Source of the DNA: Microcoleus sp. AS-A8
GTDB taxonomy: Bacteria > Cyanobacteriota > Cyanobacteriia > Cyanobacteriales > Coleofasciculaceae
Reading direction: 5' to 3'
Assembly (NCBI GenBank): GCA_039962225.1
Contig: JAMPKV010000021.1
Coordinates: 33,455-97,454 of the forward strand
DNA: 64,000 nt
Shown here: positions 51,826 through 62,454 of the stretch, one piece after another
Layout: the number at the start of each line of letters is the position of its first letter
Numbering within the stretch: position 1 is the first letter of the stretch
Program-made: the position numbers and the translations under genes
Notes under the pieces: generated by a model
The model's database searches: none
Seen by the model: the letters and a program-made list of their open reading frames with translations, nothing else
What the model was told of the DNA's origin: nothing

Positions 51826-52298
51826 GATATGAGTTGTGTACACCGTAGGCAAGTTTACGCAGCCGGGAACGAAAGCAATAGCTTTAGAAGACGAGAGTGC
51901 AACAGGTGCAGCGCCTCTGGAAGTCCGGCGTTTGCGCTGGGAGATATTGCTATTGTCTACGCAGAACTCCTCGCGACGACGAGACACTTTTCCGGGGAAT
52001 GCTCAAACGAATTAATGACCTGGTTTGAGAACTTACTGGATTACAAAGAGAGCGAAACAACCAAACGAAACTAAAGCGTCAAAAATCCTGGAGTGCGAAT
52101 TCTCACAAGCCGTGTCGTCGCTTGGCGCTCCAATTCAAGGTCGTTGTAATGGAAGTGGGTAGAGCAGTTTGCCGATTGCCGCTTGCCAACAAGAAAGGCG
52201 ATCGCGCGGCGAGGGGGTCGTCACTTTTATCCCGACGTTTGCATAATAGCGGTTAAGCCTACACGTTGCCAAAGTCCTTTAACCCAAGGAACATCCCC

Positions 52299-55200
52299 GT
52301 GATACCCATTCCCCTCGACGCAATAATTGGCGCAATTACCGATATCGTCAGTCCTACTGCTTTTATAAAGGACAAGCTCCAGCGCAATGAGACAGTCATC
52401 AAATTATTAAAAAAATTTAACCTCGACCCCGACCATCCCCCATCAGATTTCAGTGGCGTTTACGCTTATGCCCTGGTAGAATACGGCGTTGGCAAACCCA
52501 AGCCAATCCTCTCTCTTTTCCGGCAACAAGAGATTCAAAAGATTTTCCGCAAAGCTTTAGACCAAAATAATCCTGCAATTCTCCTCAAAGAAGGCGAAGC
52601 GTTTCTGGATGGGTATGCTTTGGGGGATGAAATCCGAGAACTGGGAATTGACGCCCACAGAGAGTTCGCGGCGTTTGCCACCGTGTTTATTGAGGTGGCT
52701 AAGCGATCGCGCACACCCGCAGAAGTTCTCACTAACCAGCAGATAGGCTCCTTACATAAAAGGATAGAAAATATTCAACAACGCCTCGACAGGCTCCCGA
52801 CACTAGAGGGAATTCGGACAGAGATGGCGCGATTGGCGGTACAGGATTACCCAGCACTGCCAGCAGCGTCCCCTTCAACCCAAAACAATTGCAGGGCATT
52901 TGTATTAGCTCAGCAGATGAGAGGTTGGTTTGAAACCTTGGGCTATCGCTTTGAGCGGTATGAGGTTTGGGAAGATACCTATTTTGAGTGGATTATCAAC
53001 ATCCCAGTACGGCGGAATCGGTACGATCGCATTCTTTTGCGGGGCATTGAGGGAGAGGCAGGACTCAGGGATGTGGCGGCGTTGCGCCAGTCAGTAGAGG
53101 AGCAACGAACCGATGAAGGATGGTTAGTGACGGCACGGCGCATTTCACGGGCAGCACGGGATGAAGTCGAGAAGGAGGAAAATGAGTACCTGGGTTGCTA
53201 TACCTTCGATGAACTGCTCGATCAGGATGCTGACTTCAGTGGCTATCTCGACTGGTTGGAAGCAGAGGTCAAACGCCGGGACATTGAGAAAAAGTATGTT
53301 CCGCTTGCCTGCACGAAAGAAGAGTTTGACCCTGTTACCAAGCGCAGGTTAGCAGTCAGTCGCTACGACGAACGCGACGGTTGGATTGACGGTTACATCG
53401 ACCTCTGGCTTGATGACCCAGTTAAAGAGCATATCTCAATTTTGGGAGAATTCGGCACGGGCAAGACGTGGTTCGCCTTCCACTATGCTTGGACAGCACT
53501 GCAACGCTATCGCGATGCTCAAAAACGTGGGCTTGAACGTCCTCGTCTACCTTTAGTTATCCCCCTGCGCGACTATGCCAAGGCGGTAAGTGTTGAGTCT
53601 CTATTTTCCGAATTCTTCTTTCGCAAGCATAAGCTACCTATACCTCACTACGAAGCTTTTGAGCAACTCAACCGCATGGGTAAGCTGCTGCTGATTTTCG
53701 ATGGTTTTGACGAGATGGCAGCTAAGGTCGATCGCCAAGCAATGATTAACAACTTTTGGGAGTTGGCGAAGGTGGTAGTGCCGGGGGCTAAGGTAATTTT
53801 GACCTGTCGCACGGAACATTTTCCAGAAGCACAAGAAGGAAGGGCGCTGCTCAATGCCGAATTGCAAGCTTCGACGGCTGCTCTAACAGGTGAAACACCT
53901 CAGTTTGAGGTGCTGGAATTGGAGAAATTCAACGACGAGCAAATCCGTCAGGTGTTGTCGTTGCAAGCTCAAGCCGCGACAGTCGAGCAGGTGATGGGGA
54001 ATGCTCAATTGTTGGATTTGGCGCGTCGTCCGGTAATGACGGAGTTAATTTTAGAAGCGCTGCCGGATATCGAGGCAGGAAAACCTGTGGATATGTCGCG
54101 GATTTACCTGTATGCGGTGCGGCGCAAGATGGAGCGGGACATTAGGGCGGAGCGGACGTTTACTTCGCTGGCAGATAAGCTTTACTTTTTGTGCGAGCTT
54201 TCCTGGGAGATGCTGTCAACTGACCAGATGAGTCTCAATTATCGCCTTTTCCCTGAACGTATTCGCCGCCTCTTCGGTTCGGTTGTGCGGGAAGAGAAGG
54301 ATTTAGACCACTGGCACTTCGACATGATGGGTCAGACGATGCTCATCCGCAATTCTGAGGGTGACTATACTCCAGCACATCGCTCGCTGTTGGAGTTCTT
54401 TGTTGCCTACAAGTTCGCGGCCCAACTGGGGGCGTTGGCTGATGATTTTACGGAGTTGGCTCAAGCACAGTCGCATCTGGATGAAGGTGCTACGCTCTCA
54501 AATTACACTTGGTCTTCTTATTTCAGTCGTCAGATGGATGAGGCGGGACAGATTGTGCCGATTCCGCCTCTGAAGGCTTTCGTTAGTGAATCTCTAGAGC
54601 AGCTTCGCCAGAGTTTTGGACAAGCACCACTGACAAAGGCAGTGATGGATTTAATTGTGCCAATGTTGGAACCCCTCCAACCAAGGGAGGAGCAAGAGTC
54701 TCCCTTATTGGAAATTCTGGAAGCGACACGGGGCAAAACTGAAGATGAGGTGGGCTATGTCGGGGGGAATGCGGCGACGCTGCTGGTGAAGGTTGATAGG
54801 GGTGCGCTCGAAGGGAGATCTCTCAGCCGTGCTGTGATTCTGGGCGCTGATTTTACCGAGGCAAGTCTGCGTCGTGTCAATTTTGCTGAGGCAAATCTGG
54901 CTGATTCTGTTTTTCCCAAAGTCTTTGGTTCAGTTTTCTCAGTGGCATTTAGCCCAGATGGCAAGCTATTTGCTACAGGCGATGCTAATTGTGAAATCAG
55001 CTTATGGCAACTTGCAGATGGTAAACAGATTTTGTGCTGTAAAGGGCATACCGACTGGGTACGCTCAGTAATCTTTAGTTTCGATGGTACAGTCCTAGCC
55101 AGCGCTAGTTTTGACCAAACAGTTAAGCTATGGGATATCCTCACGGGCGAATGCTTGACAACATTGCAGGGACATACCAATCGAGTAAATTCTGTAGCAA

Positions 55201-56786
55201 TTAGTCCTGATGGTACTACCCTAGCCAGTGGCAGTGATGACCAAACCATAAAGCTATGGGATATCAGCACGGGAGAGTGTCTGAAAACCTTACAGGAACA
55301 TACTGAATCAGTAGAGTCAGTAGCAATCAGTTCTGATGGTACTACCCTAGCCAGTGGCAGTAGTGACAAGACCGTAAAACTATGGAATATCCGTACTGGT
55401 GAATGTGTCAAAACCTTACAGGGACATACCGACTGGGTACGGTCAGTAGCAATCAGTCCTGACAGTACAACCCTAGCTAGTTGTGGCAGTGACCAAACTA
55501 TAAAGTTATGGGATATCAGTACTGGGGAATACTTAAAAACCTTACAAGGACATACTGATCAGATACGGTCAGTGGTTTTCAGCTCCAACGGTACAATTCT
55601 AGCCAGTGGCGGTAGTGACCGAACTGTAAGATTATGGGACATTAGCACTGGCGAATGCTTGCAAACCTTACAGAGACATTCTAAACGGGTACGGTCAGTG
55701 GCAATTAGTCCTGACGGTACAACCCTAATTAGTGGCAGCGATGACCAAACAGTCAAGTTATGGGACACGCTCACTGGGGAATGTGTAAAAATTTTGCAGG
55801 GTTATGTCAGTGCAGTACGGTCAATGGCAATCAGTCCCGACGGTACAACCTTAGCCAGTGGCAGCGAAGACCATACAGTCAAGCTATGGGATATTCGCAC
55901 CGGAGCATGTCTAAAAATCTTCCAGGGGCATACCAGTAGGGTAAATTCAGTAGCAATCAGTCCCGACGGTACAATCCTAGCCAGTGGTGGCTACGACAAA
56001 ATAGTGGAGCTACGCGATATCCTCACAGGAGAATACCTGAAAGCCTTGCAAGGGCATAGCAAATGCGTAAATTCAGTGGCAATCACTCCTGACGCTACAA
56101 TCCTAGTCAGTGGCAGTGCTGACCTAACAATCAAGCTATGGGATATCCGCACGGGGAAATGTCTGAACACTTTGCAAGGACATACCGACTGGGTATGGTC
56201 AGTAGCAATCAGTTCCGACGGTAAAACTTTAGTTAGTAGTAGTTATGACAAAACTGTGAAGTTATGGGATATCGACACAGGAAACTGCCTTAAAACGCTG
56301 CAAGGGCATACCCGTATGGTAAACGCCTTGGCAATCAGCTCCGACAGTACCATCCTAGCTAGTGGCAGTTATGACCAAACGGTGAGACTATGGGATATCT
56401 GCACAGGTGAATGCCTGAACACCTTGCAGGGACACACCAACACAGTAAGGTCAGTTGCTTTCAATCCGGATGGTAAAACGCTTGTCAGTGGCAGTGATGA
56501 CCAAACAGTGAGGTTATGGGATGTTCGCACTGGGGAATGCCTCAAAACTTTCCAGGGACATACAAGTTGGGTATCGTCAGTTGCCTTCAATCCCAATGGT
56601 AAAACGTTTATCAGTGGTAGCTGGGACGAGACAATTAAGCTTTGGAATGTCTTGACAGGCGAATGCATAAAAACTCTGAAAGACAGACCCTATGAGGACA
56701 TGAATATCACGGGCGTTACGGGTTTAACGGAAGTTGAGAAAGCCATGCTCAAAGCTTTAGGGGCAGTAGAAGATGGGGCTTCGTAG
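52299..56786 (+). CDS. NACHT-WD40 STAND ATPase
   Basis: A STAND-type signalling ATPase of about 1495 residues. I choose GTG 52299 because AGGA lies eight bases upstream; TTG 52266 is in frame. Residue numbers here are from 52266. Residues 1-200 are helical. Residues 210-350 look like a restriction-endonuclease-fold domain ([50 protein letters not shown]), possibly inactive. The NACHT domain has Walker [12 protein letters not shown] near 393 and Walker [12 protein letters not shown] near 474. A short pentapeptide-like stretch ([20 protein letters not shown]) precedes 14 WD40 repeats, enough for two seven-bladed propellers. Related NACHT proteins defend against phages by sensing a viral product. 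The trigger here is unknown. Confidence 0.85.
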   Translation: MIPIPLDAIIGAITDIVSPTAFIKDKLQRNETVIKLLKKFNLDPDHPPSDFSGVYAYALVEYGVGKPKPILSLFRQQEIQKIFRKALDQNNPAILLKEGEAFLDGYALGDEIRELGIDAHREFAAFATVFIEVAKRSRTPAEVLTNQQIGSLHKRIENIQQRLDRLPTLEGIRTEMARLAVQDYPALPAASPSTQNNCRAFVLAQQMRGWFETLGYRFERYEVWEDTYFEWIINIPVRRNRYDRILLRGIEGEAGLRDVAALRQSVEEQRTDEGWLVTARRISRAARDEVEKEENEYLGCYTFDELLDQDADFSGYLDWLEAEVKRRDIEKKYVPLACTKEEFDPVTKRRLAVSRYDERDGWIDGYIDLWLDDPVKEHISILGEFGTGKTWFAFHYAWTALQRYRDAQKRGLERPRLPLVIPLRDYAKAVSVESLFSEFFFRKHKLPIPHYEAFEQLNRMGKLLLIFDGFDEMAAKVDRQAMINNFWELAKVVVPGAKVILTCRTEHFPEAQEGRALLNAELQASTAALTGETPQFEVLELEKFNDEQIRQVLSLQAQAATVEQVMGNAQLLDLARRPVMTELILEALPDIEAGKPVDMSRIYLYAVRRKMERDIRAERTFTSLADKLYFLCELSWEMLSTDQMSLNYRLFPERIRRLFGSVVREEKDLDHWHFDMMGQTMLIRNSEGDYTPAHRSLLEFFVAYKFAAQLGALADDFTELAQAQSHLDEGATLSNYTWSSYFSRQMDEAGQIVPIPPLKAFVSESLEQLRQSFGQAPLTKAVMDLIVPMLEPLQPREEQESPLLEILEATRGKTEDEVGYVGGNAATLLVKVDRGALEGRSLSRAVILGADFTEASLRRVNFAEANLADSVFPKVFGSVFSVAFSPDGKLFATGDANCEISLWQLADGKQILCCKGHTDWVRSVIFSFDGTVLASASFDQTVKLWDILTGECLTTLQGHTNRVNSVAISPDGTTLASGSDDQTIKLWDISTGECLKTLQEHTESVESVAISSDGTTLASGSSDKTVKLWNIRTGECVKTLQGHTDWVRSVAISPDSTTLASCGSDQTIKLWDISTGEYLKTLQGHTDQIRSVVFSSNGTILASGGSDRTVRLWDISTGECLQTLQRHSKRVRSVAISPDGTTLISGSDDQTVKLWDTLTGECVKILQGYVSAVRSMAISPDGTTLASGSEDHTVKLWDIRTGACLKIFQGHTSRVNSVAISPDGTILASGGYDKIVELRDILTGEYLKALQGHSKCVNSVAITPDATILVSGSADLTIKLWDIRTGKCLNTLQGHTDWVWSVAISSDGKTLVSSSYDKTVKLWDIDTGNCLKTLQGHTRMVNALAISSDSTILASGSYDQTVRLWDICTGECLNTLQGHTNTVRSVAFNPDGKTLVSGSDDQTVRLWDVRTGECLKTFQGHTSWVSSVAFNPNGKTFISGSWDETIKLWNVLTGECIKTLKDRPYEDMNITGVTGLTEVEKAMLKALGAVEDGAS
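54918..56690 (+). repeat. Fourteen tandem 126-bp WD40-encoding repeats
   Basis: Fourteen units of 42 codons (pattern [20 protein letters not shown], then [17 protein letters not shown]). The central units are close to each other at DNA level, which suggests recent unit duplication or gene conversion. The number of copies may vary between relatives. Confidence 0.8.
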
Positions 56787-57287
56787 AGATGCAATGCATT
56801 GTGTCTGGTGCGATCGCGTCTTTGTAAGAGAGATAGTGAACTGACGAGCCACGCACCGTTGAGCGTGGCTTCCCGATACGAGAAAACTCAGCAGTAATAC
56901 AATAGATTTTTCTGCGTAAATCAACCACAAATAAATTACAAGACCCATAAGATTTGGACGCTTGCTGAATTATCGGCGAGTGGCAAGCGCTCAAGTCTAG
57001 CGTCGAGGTCATCAAAGCGATCGCCTGCGTTCATTTGCAGCCATCTGTGGAAAGGAACTCTCTTAGTATCGCCTATGACGGTTTAGGGTAGGAAAGATAA
57101 GTTTAAAGCAGAACTCAAAACGGTTAGGATTATTGGTTATCCGTGTGGTGCTGCTAGGCGAATATGCTATTTATCAGCGATTGGTTCAGGGGGTTGAAGG
57201 GGTGGGGCGATCGCTCAACTGCCCCCAGCAGATCGCCCTGGTCGCTGTGTTAAAACTAAACAGAAATCGTCTAGGGGTAGCCAAGTT
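56787..57287. other. Intergenic region before the kinase-helicase gene
   Basis: About 500 bases with no convincing gene. A hairpin with perfect 7-bp arms lies at 56848-56869 and two GCGATCGC octamers lie at 57018 and 57207. Open frames on either strand show no family features. Confidence 0.45.
56848..56869. terminator. Hairpin GCCACGC-accgttga-GCGTGGC
   Basis: Perfect 7-bp GC-rich arms with an 8-base loop, 62 bases after the NACHT-WD40 stop codon. There is no long T run. It could be a terminator. Similar hairpins also mark the ends of IS200/IS605-type elements in cyanobacteria, but no transposase is present. Confidence 0.35.
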
Positions 57288-60200
57288 ATGCCAGTTCGCC
57301 TCATCAATGGGCGCTATGCTCTATCTCCCAACCCTCGAGCGGGCGGAATGGCTGATGTCTATCAGGCAAGTGATATGCTTGATGATCTCCGGCGAGTGGC
57401 ACTAAAAGAATTCAAACACGGGCAGATTGAAGCAGATATTCTAGCCGAGTCCTTCAGGCGTGAAACCCAAGCCCTCCAAGAGCTGAAGCATCCCGGAATC
57501 GTGGAGCTTCTCGATTCAGGAAAGGATGAAACTACAGGTTACTATTTTCTCGTCCTAGAGTGGATGGAGAAGGATTTGGCAACACTTCTAAAAGAATCTC
57601 CACCGGACGGCTGGGATTCATTCTGCAAAGCGGTAGCTCTCCCTCTACTGGAAGCTCTTGCCTTCTCCCACAATCGCAACTACATTCACCGAGATATCAA
57701 GCCTAGCAACATTTTAGTTGGCAGTGACGGAGGCATAAAAATCGCTGATTTCGGCATATCCAAGCTCAAAAGTTATTTACAACCTAGTGTTACCCTTAGA
57801 GACTTTGTATCTCGTACTTTCACGCCGCCAGAGTATGATGACGGCTCCTATACCTACACCCGCGATGTCTTCAGCTTTGGGGTATTGGTGCTTAAATGCC
57901 TAACGAGTGTGGAGCTTGTCGATCGCAATAGCATACCTCAGGCACTCAGAGCATTTGATGCCCCGGATTCAGTTGTTGAAGTAATTGAGCGTGCTGTTTC
58001 GCTCGATCCGGCAGAGCGTCAACACAATGCCGAAGTGCTGCTAGCAGAACTCAACGCTATCCAAGGTAAGTCAAAAATAGGGGTAACCAAGAAACGCCCT
58101 TGCTTCCTTGAGCTTACACCAAAGTGCTTGAACCGACTCCAGAGCGAACTTGAGATTGATTCGGAAGTTGAAATCAAAAATCTTATCTTCGACGATCTCA
58201 ATAATGAATGTGGCTGTGGAATTCGTCCCTATAAGTTTAAGGACAAAGCAGACAATTCATCTGGTGAAGATCACTACGAAATTTATGGTGTTTCCTATCG
58301 GTATCACATGAAGGTGGATCAAAATCGACGAAACCGCCTCGTTATTTTTAATGCTTGGTCTACTCCCTACTCACAACTCGAACAGCGTCGAGACCGTGCT
58401 TGGACTCTACCCTACGAGTTCAAATTTGGAAGTCCACTGAACATATATGAAGCTGTAGAAGTGATTCAGGAGCTACAGGATGCAGTTATAGAGTACGAAG
58501 CTAACCTAAAAGAACGAGAAGATGAAGAAGAAAAGCAACGGCTATTCCGAGTTTGGTGGGATATCCTCAGAGCCAAGATAGATTGGGAGAAAAACCGAGA
58601 GAAACCAATTAGATACACAGGCGTTACCCGTGAGGGCAACCGCCTTATCTTTCAACTCTTAGAACTCCTAGAAGATAACATAGCTGGACAACCCCGCCAT
58701 GTAACCCGGACAGATGGATTGAGCCTCTTGGGGGGAGATGTCGTGGAAGTTGCAGGTGATAAGTTGGTTCTCTATGTTAGACACGGAGAACCCGATCGAC
58801 TCCCACAATCTGGTGAGCTACGCTTTGATACTCGTGCTGCTGAGGTTGCTCTAAATCGCCAAAAAAATGCCCTAGACGCTATTAGATTTGACCGCGCAGT
58901 ACGCTCAGATATTCGTCAATTACTTGTCAATCCTCAAGAAGTTCGGACTCCTGAACTAGTGGCGGATGTGCAGTTTGTTCAACCTCTTAATAAATCACAG
59001 CAGGAAGTTGTTAAGGCTGCACTCTCAACAGAAGATTTCCTAATTGTCCAGGGTCCCCCAGGGACAGGAAAGACAACATTTATTACAGAAGTGGTTCTGC
59101 AAACTCTTAAAGCTAATCCTAATGCACGAATTCTGCTCAGTTCACAGACTCATGTGGCACTAGATAACGCCCTAGAACGAATTCAAACTAAAAATCCTAA
59201 GTTAAAATTGGTGCGGATTGGCAACCACGAACGGGTTTCAGAGAATGTTCATTCACTCTTGCTGGAAGAACAGATGGAACAGTGGAGAGAGGAAGCGATC
59301 GCCAAGGGACAGAAGTTTATTGCTGATTGGTCAGCACAGCGGGGTATCTCTCCGCATGATAGTGAACTGGCAACACTGTTCCAAGAGTTGAGGAATATAG
59401 TCAAAAAGATTGAATCTCTGAGGACAGAAGTTGCCAGTCGCAAACAGGAGCTAGATGAGACTTTACCTACTCCTTATGACCCGGAAAATCCCGACTCACT
59501 GGGACAACTGAACTTACCAAAGGAACAGTTAGAAGAGGTTCAGCATCTCACACAGGAGATTGACGCTCTGCGTAAGCAACTAAAGTTAGCCCGTGATGAG
59601 CAAAAGGAAAAAGCAAAACGCCTAAAAGAATTAAGTGGAATTGGTACTAATAAACTTTTAAGACTATCGTCTCAAGAGTTAGAAGAGCGGGTTAATAACC
59701 TGATCGATCCAAACGCTCCCGATGCTAAAATGCTCCAAAGATTGCTGACGATTCAGGCGGAGTGGTTTGAGCAGTTTGGTCGAAGTGAAAAATTTAATGC
59801 TCCTCTGATTAAGCGTTCTTCTGTTGTAGCCGGAACCTGTATCGGAATTCCAAGGGACATTCAAGACATAGAATTCGACCTCTGCATTGTCGATGAGGCT
59901 TCAAAAGCTACAGCAACAGAAGTGCTAGTTCCGATGGCGCGATCGCATCGGTGGATACTCGTTGGCGACCCTAAACAACTCCCACCTTTCCAAGATGAAG
60001 CCAGCCGAGATTCGGACTTTCTCGAAAAATACGAACTAACTCAGGATGACATCCGAGAAACTCTGTTTGATCGATTGCTCCGAACTCTTCCCGATGGATG
60101 TTGCAAGATGTTGACCATCCAGCATCGGATGGTTGCACCAATCGGTAATCTTGTCAGTGAGTGCTTTTATGAAGGTCAGCTAAACAGTGCTAGGACTGAT

Positions 60201-60737
60201 GTAGATAAAAACCTTAGCAAAGTTTTACCCCAATCTGTTACTTGGCTGACTACAACAAAACTTCCCAATTGTCGCGAACAGGAGGCTAATTTTAGCTTCA
60301 ACAATGCCGGTGAGGTCAAAGTCATAGTTCAGCTTCTCAAGCAGCTAAACCAGATGGCAGAAGAAGCTCAGAAAAACTACAGCGTTGCTGTCTTGACCGG
60401 GTACTCGGCACAGCTAAAATTGCTGAATCGGAGACTTAACTCAGAATTAAATAGCTGGAAATTCTTGACAATTGAGTGCAACACTGTTGATGCCTTCCAA
60501 GGACGTGAGGCTGATATCGCTGTGTATTCTGTGACCCGTTCTAACAAAGAAGGGAAGGTTGGCTTTCTACGTGATGCAGCGCGACTGAATGTAGCTTTAT
60601 CCAGAGGTCGAGTTGGCTTAGTCCTCGTGGGAGATCACCACTTCTGTCGAACCTCAGAGAACAACCCTTTATATCGAGTTCTAGATTACGTTGAACGTCA
60701 CACTGAAAACTGCGCCTTAATAGAGCCTAAATTATGA
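57288..60737 (+). CDS. Ser/Thr protein kinase-UPF1-like SF1 helicase fusion
   Basis: An 1149-residue fusion. Residues 5-265 are a complete Hanks-type kinase: VALKEF (Lys40), the helix C glutamate (Glu59), HRDIKPSN (134-141), DFG (154-156) and TPPEYDD in place of APE. Residues 280-550 are an unassigned middle part with a charged coiled coil. Residues 565-1149 are an SF1 helicase of the UPF1/DNA2 type: Walker A VQGPPGTGKTTF near 585, coiled coil 700-800, DEAS box (CIVDEASKATATEV) near 866, GDPKQLPPF, QHRM, DAFQGREADI and NVALSRGRVG. A kinase fused to a nucleic-acid motor suggests regulation by phosphorylation on infection. It is paired with the PLD-like gene 74 bases downstream. Confidence 0.85.
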   Translation: MPVRLINGRYALSPNPRAGGMADVYQASDMLDDLRRVALKEFKHGQIEADILAESFRRETQALQELKHPGIVELLDSGKDETTGYYFLVLEWMEKDLATLLKESPPDGWDSFCKAVALPLLEALAFSHNRNYIHRDIKPSNILVGSDGGIKIADFGISKLKSYLQPSVTLRDFVSRTFTPPEYDDGSYTYTRDVFSFGVLVLKCLTSVELVDRNSIPQALRAFDAPDSVVEVIERAVSLDPAERQHNAEVLLAELNAIQGKSKIGVTKKRPCFLELTPKCLNRLQSELEIDSEVEIKNLIFDDLNNECGCGIRPYKFKDKADNSSGEDHYEIYGVSYRYHMKVDQNRRNRLVIFNAWSTPYSQLEQRRDRAWTLPYEFKFGSPLNIYEAVEVIQELQDAVIEYEANLKEREDEEEKQRLFRVWWDILRAKIDWEKNREKPIRYTGVTREGNRLIFQLLELLEDNIAGQPRHVTRTDGLSLLGGDVVEVAGDKLVLYVRHGEPDRLPQSGELRFDTRAAEVALNRQKNALDAIRFDRAVRSDIRQLLVNPQEVRTPELVADVQFVQPLNKSQQEVVKAALSTEDFLIVQGPPGTGKTTFITEVVLQTLKANPNARILLSSQTHVALDNALERIQTKNPKLKLVRIGNHERVSENVHSLLLEEQMEQWREEAIAKGQKFIADWSAQRGISPHDSELATLFQELRNIVKKIESLRTEVASRKQELDETLPTPYDPENPDSLGQLNLPKEQLEEVQHLTQEIDALRKQLKLARDEQKEKAKRLKELSGIGTNKLLRLSSQELEERVNNLIDPNAPDAKMLQRLLTIQAEWFEQFGRSEKFNAPLIKRSSVVAGTCIGIPRDIQDIEFDLCIVDEASKATATEVLVPMARSHRWILVGDPKQLPPFQDEASRDSDFLEKYELTQDDIRETLFDRLLRTLPDGCCKMLTIQHRMVAPIGNLVSECFYEGQLNSARTDVDKNLSKVLPQSVTWLTTTKLPNCREQEANFSFNNAGEVKVIVQLLKQLNQMAEEAQKNYSVAVLTGYSAQLKLLNRRLNSELNSWKFLTIECNTVDAFQGREADIAVYSVTRSNKEGKVGFLRDAARLNVALSRGRVGLVLVGDHHFCRTSENNPLYRVLDYVERHTENCALIEPKL

Positions 60738-60811
60738 AGGAAGTAAAAACACTTGACAAATTCCATTGCTAAGGCATAAACAAGCATACTTTATAAACAG
60801 ACACTCGCCTT

Positions 60812-62323
60812 ATGAATTTAGAAGAATCAGCCATTCTATCGCCAGAAGAACTACGTCGCTACGATAGTCGAACAGGCTTCGACCTTGTTAGCTGTAGAGA
60901 AGTGGCGTTGCCTGTTTATAAAATTACTGTTCAAGCCCTTACTTTACTTCGTAAACAAATTCCACCTATAGAAGAATATGTTTTGAAGTCTATCGATGCG
61001 GGTCTTTCCTCAGAAGAAGATATTGGTAGTTTTATTGGTCTCGAACAACTAATTGTTAGAGATGCAATGGTCAATTTAAGAATGAGCGATGATATTGACC
61101 TCATAGCTCCTGACAGCTCTCAGGTGCAAGTGTGGAAATTGACTAAAAAAGGCGAAGTGACGCTCCGCGATGCTAAAATTATTGTTCCCGAGGAACGGAC
61201 ATTTGATATTAACTTTGACGGACTTCTGCGGCAACCTCGGTGGTACGGGCGGTTGGAGTACCGCTTGCTAAAACCAAAAGACTTGCGTAACCAAGGAATT
61301 ATAGAAATCGAACCCTTTCCGAAGAAACCTCCAGAATTATCCGATGTCAAACTCAAAGATGTGGACGCAATTATTCGCAAAATTGAGGGAGCAAGCAAAG
61401 CCAAATTCAAGCAAGAGCGAGACCTGCTAGCTTTGAAAGCTATTGAGCGCAGGCAGAGATTTTTTCAACCTGCCTTAGCACTAATCTATAAAGCAAAAGA
61501 TAGTGATGATGTTCAGGTTGCCTTTGCTATTGATGGTGTCCTTTCCAATGAACATGAAGCCGCTTTTGCTCGTGCTAATGGTGTCAAGACACTTCGCATA
61601 CTAGAGACACTAAGGGAAAGCGCACCCAGGAAGCTAGCTGAAGAAGTTTTAGGGCATGAATTTGTTGCTCAATCTCCCTTACAAGAAGCTGAGGCGCTGA
61701 AAGAAAAGGTATCTTCTGCTCAAGCTCAGATAGATACAGCTCGGACTAGCGTTGAACAGGCTAAAACTGATGAAGAAAAGGCAGCTTTAGAACAAATTAT
61801 TATTGAACAACAACACCAAATAGAGCAACTTAACATCAAGCTTAATTCATTTCCTATTCGTTTCCTAGAGATGTATGAACACCGACCCCTTCTGGAACAG
61901 ACTCTTCAGGATAGCCAAGAACGTCTGTTGATTATCTCTCCTTGGATTCGAGCAAATTCTGTGGATAAACGCTTTCTTCAACAGTTTGAAAATCTTCTCA
62001 GACGGGGAGTACAAGTTTTCATTGGGTACGGTTTGGGAAAAAAAGATGATGATAAAAAGTACCCACCTGACATTCAAGCTGAGAAGAATCTTCAAAAATT
62101 AGCTAATCAGTACAAAAATAATTTTATTCTTAAACGCCTTGGAGATACCCACGCAAAAATCCTCATCTCTGATGCCAAATTCGCTGTAACAACAAGCTTC
62201 AACTGGCTTTCATTCAAGGGAGACCGCGATCGCACATTCCGGGATGAGCGGGGAACACTTGTCTCTTATCCCCAGAAGATTGATGAGCTATTTGATAGCT
62301 ACAGATCGCGATTTGATAAGTAA
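60812..62323 (+). CDS. PLD-like (single HKD) protein paired with the kinase-helicase
   Basis: A 503-residue protein. Residues 45-115 resemble a winged-helix domain (EEYVLKSIDAGLSSEEDIGS, then QVWKLTKKGEVTLRDA). A central region follows, then a coiled coil near 290-350 (SAQAQIDTARTSVEQAKTDE). The C-terminal third is a PLD-type domain with LLIISPWIRANSV and a single HKD motif, HAKILISD (His near 447), followed by VTTSFNWLSF. One HKD per chain implies a dimer. PLD-fold proteins beside helicases are usually nucleases. The pair probably forms a helicase-nuclease defence unit; that is inference. Confidence 0.8.
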   Translation: MNLEESAILSPEELRRYDSRTGFDLVSCREVALPVYKITVQALTLLRKQIPPIEEYVLKSIDAGLSSEEDIGSFIGLEQLIVRDAMVNLRMSDDIDLIAPDSSQVQVWKLTKKGEVTLRDAKIIVPEERTFDINFDGLLRQPRWYGRLEYRLLKPKDLRNQGIIEIEPFPKKPPELSDVKLKDVDAIIRKIEGASKAKFKQERDLLALKAIERRQRFFQPALALIYKAKDSDDVQVAFAIDGVLSNEHEAAFARANGVKTLRILETLRESAPRKLAEEVLGHEFVAQSPLQEAEALKEKVSSAQAQIDTARTSVEQAKTDEEKAALEQIIIEQQHQIEQLNIKLNSFPIRFLEMYEHRPLLEQTLQDSQERLLIISPWIRANSVDKRFLQQFENLLRRGVQVFIGYGLGKKDDDKKYPPDIQAEKNLQKLANQYKNNFILKRLGDTHAKILISDAKFAVTTSFNWLSFKGDRDRTFRDERGTLVSYPQKIDELFDSYRSRFDK

Positions 62324-62375
62324 ATTTGAGGACATAGCGCTATAAAGTCTTCGACAGGAACTCGTTGGTCACCCC

Positions 62376-62409
62376 GTTGACAAATTCCAGCCGACTGGAA
62401 TTTGTCAAC
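62376..62409. repeat. CCGA-loop hairpin, copy C
   Basis: Perfect 15-bp arms (GTTGACAAATTCCAG and CTGGAATTTGTCAAC) surround the loop CCGA. It is closest to copy A at 4019, which differs at a few arm positions. Confidence 0.7.
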
Positions 62410-62434
62410 GTATCAAAATAACGTAATATAATTC

Positions 62435-62454
62435 GTGTCCTGGTAACAGGACAC
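62435..62454. repeat. Palindrome GTGTCCT...AGGACAC, copy 2
   Basis: GTGTCCTGGTAACAGGACAC has perfect 7-bp arms, and the inner bases GGTAAC pair partly. It lies 25 bases after hairpin C. At 3974 the equivalent palindrome lies 25 bases before hairpin A, so the composite unit is inverted between the two sites. Confidence 0.65.

Larger units (their letters stand above)
51314..52298. other. Long intergenic region
   Basis: About 980 bases with no convincing gene. It holds a terminator (51346-51376), a GCGCTTCGC-type short repeat near 51697-51722, a perfect CCGA-loop hairpin (51792-51825) and, after it, a stretch encoding YAAGNESNSF that resembles a broken stretch near 62551. An open frame at 51751-52074 runs through the hairpin and has no family features. 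Confidence 0.45.

Noticed and set aside
51751..52074. A 107-codon open frame in the long intergenic region
   Set aside because: It runs through the perfect hairpin, has odd composition and no recognisable feature; probably chance.
54918..56690. Regular 126-bp repeats that could be mistaken for a CRISPR array
   Set aside because: The units are coding, in frame and without unique spacers; they are WD40 repeats.
56848..56869. Right end of an IS200/IS605 element
   Set aside because: The hairpin shape fits, but I see no tnpA or tnpB or a matching left end; left as a hairpin only.
57133..57405. A 90-codon open frame overlapping the kinase start
   Set aside because: It overlaps the kinase domain in another frame and shows no family signal.
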